From NCBI RefSeq assembly GCF_030866825.1, contig NZ_CP133020.1, positions 3,658,001 to 3,722,000 of the forward strand: a stretch of 64,000 nt of DNA, given 5' to 3'. Each line of letters begins with the position of its first letter. The stretch's first letter is position 1. Below, piece after piece: positions 62,507 through 64,000 of the stretch. The notes beneath the pieces are model-generated. The model made no database searches. It saw only the letters and a list, made by a program, of their open reading frames with translations, and was not told the origin of the DNA. This DNA is from Rathayibacter sp. SW19 (GTDB lineage: Bacteria; Actinomycetota; Actinomycetes; Actinomycetales; Microbacteriaceae). The position numbers and the translations under genes were made by a program.

Positions 62507-62757
62507 ACTGTTCCTCTCGAACGACTGGATGGCTTCCAGTGCTTCGCGGTTCGAACACCGGCACGCAGGCTCCCGCTGTTCGCGCAACACGCACGGCCTA
62601 CGAGACGCCCCCGGTCAACAAAAAAGGCGCCGTCCTGATGACGGCGCCGAACGGCAGACTCCACACAATGGTGAAGGCAGCAGTGAGAGCGATGCTGCAG
62701 GTAGTCGCGCTCGAGGGCGCACGCATCCATGGCATGGATGTGTGACGACTCGATCAT
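62488..62757 (-). other. Possible leader ORF with His/Cys-rich start upstream of the HNH gene
   Basis: A minus-strand frame of 89 codons starts at ATG 62757 behind a perfect GGGAGG. Its first 35 residues are rich in His and Cys (HIHAMDACAL, HRSHCCLHHC). The frame runs through the terminator hairpin and stops 16 bases inside the HNH gene. It could be an attenuation leader peptide, or the region could be a structured small RNA with a chance frame. Confidence 0.35.
62620..62648 (-). terminator. Rho-independent terminator
   Basis: Minus strand: GGCGCCGTC-atcag-GACGGCGCC, a perfect 9-bp GC-rich stem with a 5-base loop, followed by six T residues (62625-62620). It lies 114 bases upstream of the HNH start on the same strand. 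Confidence 0.85.
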
Positions 62758-62839
62758 GCGGACCTCCCGGGATCGCTCGCGGTGTCAGGAATTTAGAGTA
62801 ACGCATAATCGGCGCGCCACAATATCGTGGCGCGCCGAG

Positions 62840-63020
62840 GTGGCACAGCGGATGATTTCGAGACGGCCGTCCTTCGGCAAGCTCAGGCACCGGGGCACGC
62901 TCAGAGACCGGAGCACGCTCAGGTGGCACAGCGGGTGATTTCGAGACGGCCGCCCTTCGGCAAGCTCAGGGACCGGGGCAAGCTCAGGGACCGGGGCAAG
63001 CTCAGAGACCGGGCGGCCTC
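62840..63020. repeat. Direct repeats in the gap upstream of the terminator
   Basis: A 47-base sequence beginning GTGGCACAGCGG is repeated with two mismatches at 62840-62886 and 62923-62969 (offset 83). It is followed by 16-18 base tandem units with GACCGGGGCAAGCTCAG. This is a typical actinobacterial CTTCGGCAAGCTCAG intergenic repeat cluster. No gene is seen here. Confidence 0.65.
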
Positions 63021-63048
63021 CTCAATCACCAGGTGAGACAGCCGAGAG

Positions 63049-63963
63049 CTAAATGCCCAGTCGCACGATGTAGAAGTCGCTCGTCCAAATCGGGCGGATC
63101 GAGATCGAACGGCCGGTGTCCGGCGCATCCATGATGTTTCCGTTGCCGGCGTAGAAGCCGTCGTGGCCGCTCATGATGACGACGTCGCCAGGAACAGCAT
63201 CCGCAATCGAGATACGCGTTCCGCGCGCCGCCTGGCCGCTCACGGAGTGCGGCAGCGAAATGCCGAACTGGGCATAGACGAACATGACGTAGCCGGAGCA
63301 GTCAAACCCTGCAGGCGAGGCACCGCCGTAGACATATGGCGTGCCGATGTACTGCTGCGCCACCGAGAATACCTGGCTCAGGCTGAAGTTCGGGTATGGC
63401 GGGTTCGCGAGGAAGTCGGAGACAGACGGCCCGGAGTACGATGCCGCGTAGGTCGCCATGCTCGCCGCTGCGGCTGCACGTGCTGCCTCGGCGGCCGCCG
63501 CGGCCTTGGCTGCTGCCAAATCGGCCTCACTGGTTGCCGTCACGGCATCGCGGGCAACGACCGGCACGGCCGCCGTGCCTGCAACCGTCACTGACTGCGG
63601 CTGAGCCTTTTTCATGCCGTCAATGACGGAACTGGCGAACTTGGCCTGGTCTGTGCCGCTGGGGCTGAACGCATACGCCGGCAACGCGAAGGTTGCGATC
63701 ATGCCCGCGGCAATCGACATGACGACGATGTTCGCAACGCCGCCCCGCAGCTTCTTCTTGCTTCGCGGATGCTTACGCCCCGGTGCGCCACTGCCCGGCG
63801 TCGTGTTCGCCACGGCTGTGCCGGCCAAAGCTTTGCCCGCTGCTGCCTTGCCTGCCACAGCATGGGCGACGACGGGCGTCGGGTGGGTCTGACTGTTCAA
63901 CGCGGCGCGAGCCGCCCCACGCGGACGAAGGCCGGAAGCGGCGTCGCTGGCCCTGCTATTCAC
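63049..63963 (-). CDS. NlpC/P60-domain cell-wall hydrolase
   Basis: 304 aa. A long basic, Ala-rich cytoplasmic segment (about 1-75) is followed by a hydrophobic stretch NIVVMSIAAGMIATFALPAY (about 78-97) as signal or anchor, an Ala-rich helix near 150-170, and a C-terminal NlpC/P60 domain. The domain has QQYIGTPYVYGGASPAGFDC with the catalytic Cys, GDVVIMSGHDGFYAG with the catalytic His, and a final polar segment. It probably cleaves peptidoglycan stem peptides outside the cell. GTG 63963 is the most upstream plausible start. It belongs to the conserved flank of the island. Confidence 0.9.
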   Translation of the reverse strand: MNSRASDAASGLRPRGAARAALNSQTHPTPVVAHAVAGKAAAGKALAGTAVANTTPGSGAPGRKHPRSKKKLRGGVANIVVMSIAAGMIATFALPAYAFSPSGTDQAKFASSVIDGMKKAQPQSVTVAGTAAVPVVARDAVTATSEADLAAAKAAAAAEAARAAAAASMATYAASYSGPSVSDFLANPPYPNFSLSQVFSVAQQYIGTPYVYGGASPAGFDCSGYVMFVYAQFGISLPHSVSGQAARGTRISIADAVPGDVVIMSGHDGFYAGNGNIMDAPDTGRSISIRPIWTSDFYIVRLGI

Positions 63964-64000
63964 GTCTTCGGGGTTCTCGGGCGAACCAGGTGTACCTAAT

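Noticed and set aside
62840..63020. Repeat cluster as a possible CRISPR array
   Set aside because: Units are of unequal length with no unique spacers and no cas genes; it is a typical actinobacterial intergenic repeat.

Overview
The window looks like a large accessory region of a high-GC actinobacterium, most likely a member of the Microbacteriaceae. That placement is inferred from the GC-rich actinobacterial gene style, the REP-like intergenic repeats near 61.9 kb and 62.8-63.0 kb, and the secreted NlpC/P60 protein at the right end. A phage-type tyrosine recombinase gene (59942-61093) ends 21 bases from the 3' end of a tRNA-Arg(CCU) gene (61115-61189). This is the usual arrangement at one end of an island integrated into a tRNA. 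To the right of the tRNA lie ordinary chromosomal genes (AhpD-like protein, HNH endonuclease, NlpC/P60 protein). To the left lie some 60 kb of catabolic operons mixed with insertion elements and decaying genes. The other island end was not found in the window.

Layout from left to right. 1-1775: a decayed group II intron on the minus strand. 1922-2869: a 2-hydroxyacid dehydrogenase. 3088-4688: a dead IS481-like element with very long inverted repeats. 4861-8664 (minus): a sugar-acid cluster with two DapA-type lyases, an SDR and a fumarylacetoacetase-family hydrolase. 9515-14075 (plus): an FGGY kinase and a fucose-isomerase-like protein, separated by the remains of a LacI regulator and a small DUF2961 fragment. 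14596-19713: a third DapA-type lyase with an FCD regulator, divergent from dhaK and an unusual DhaL-aldehyde dehydrogenase fusion. 19730-20500: IS21-type and ISL3-type debris. 20745-27135 (minus): a LacI-controlled sugar ABC transporter operon ending in an AroE-like dehydrogenase. 27892-31208: a DUF2961 (GH172-type) protein and a GH2 hydrolase. 31441-38010 (minus): a seven-gene, tightly overlapping operon holding a second ABC importer, UPF0261, a Tm-1-type TIM barrel, an EthD-like protein and a Gfo/Idh oxidoreductase. A divergent ROK regulator and an MFS transporter follow. 41195-42680: a dead phosphoesterase-adenosine deaminase pair. 43512-54797 (minus): an acyl-CoA type degradation region in three transcription units. 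A TetR regulator and an aldo/keto reductase follow on the plus strand. 57160-59874: an internally deleted IS21-type element abutting an intact ISL3 element.

How the genes may work together. The left half reads as uptake and breakdown of unusual glycosides (GH172, GH2, two sugar ABC importers). The released sugars or sugar acids would pass through isomerase, kinase, DapA-type aldolase or dehydratase, SDR, FAH and ketoglutarate-semialdehyde-type dehydrogenase steps. The exact substrates cannot be read from sequence. In the 43-55 kb region, three near-identical CGATCGATCGATCG-type palindromes lie just upstream of three minus-strand transcription units. In two of them the palindrome fills the 17-base spacer of a good sigma-70-type promoter. 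The adjacent TetR gene is the obvious candidate repressor, which makes this a compact predicted regulon for an unknown acid that is CoA-activated and beta-oxidised.
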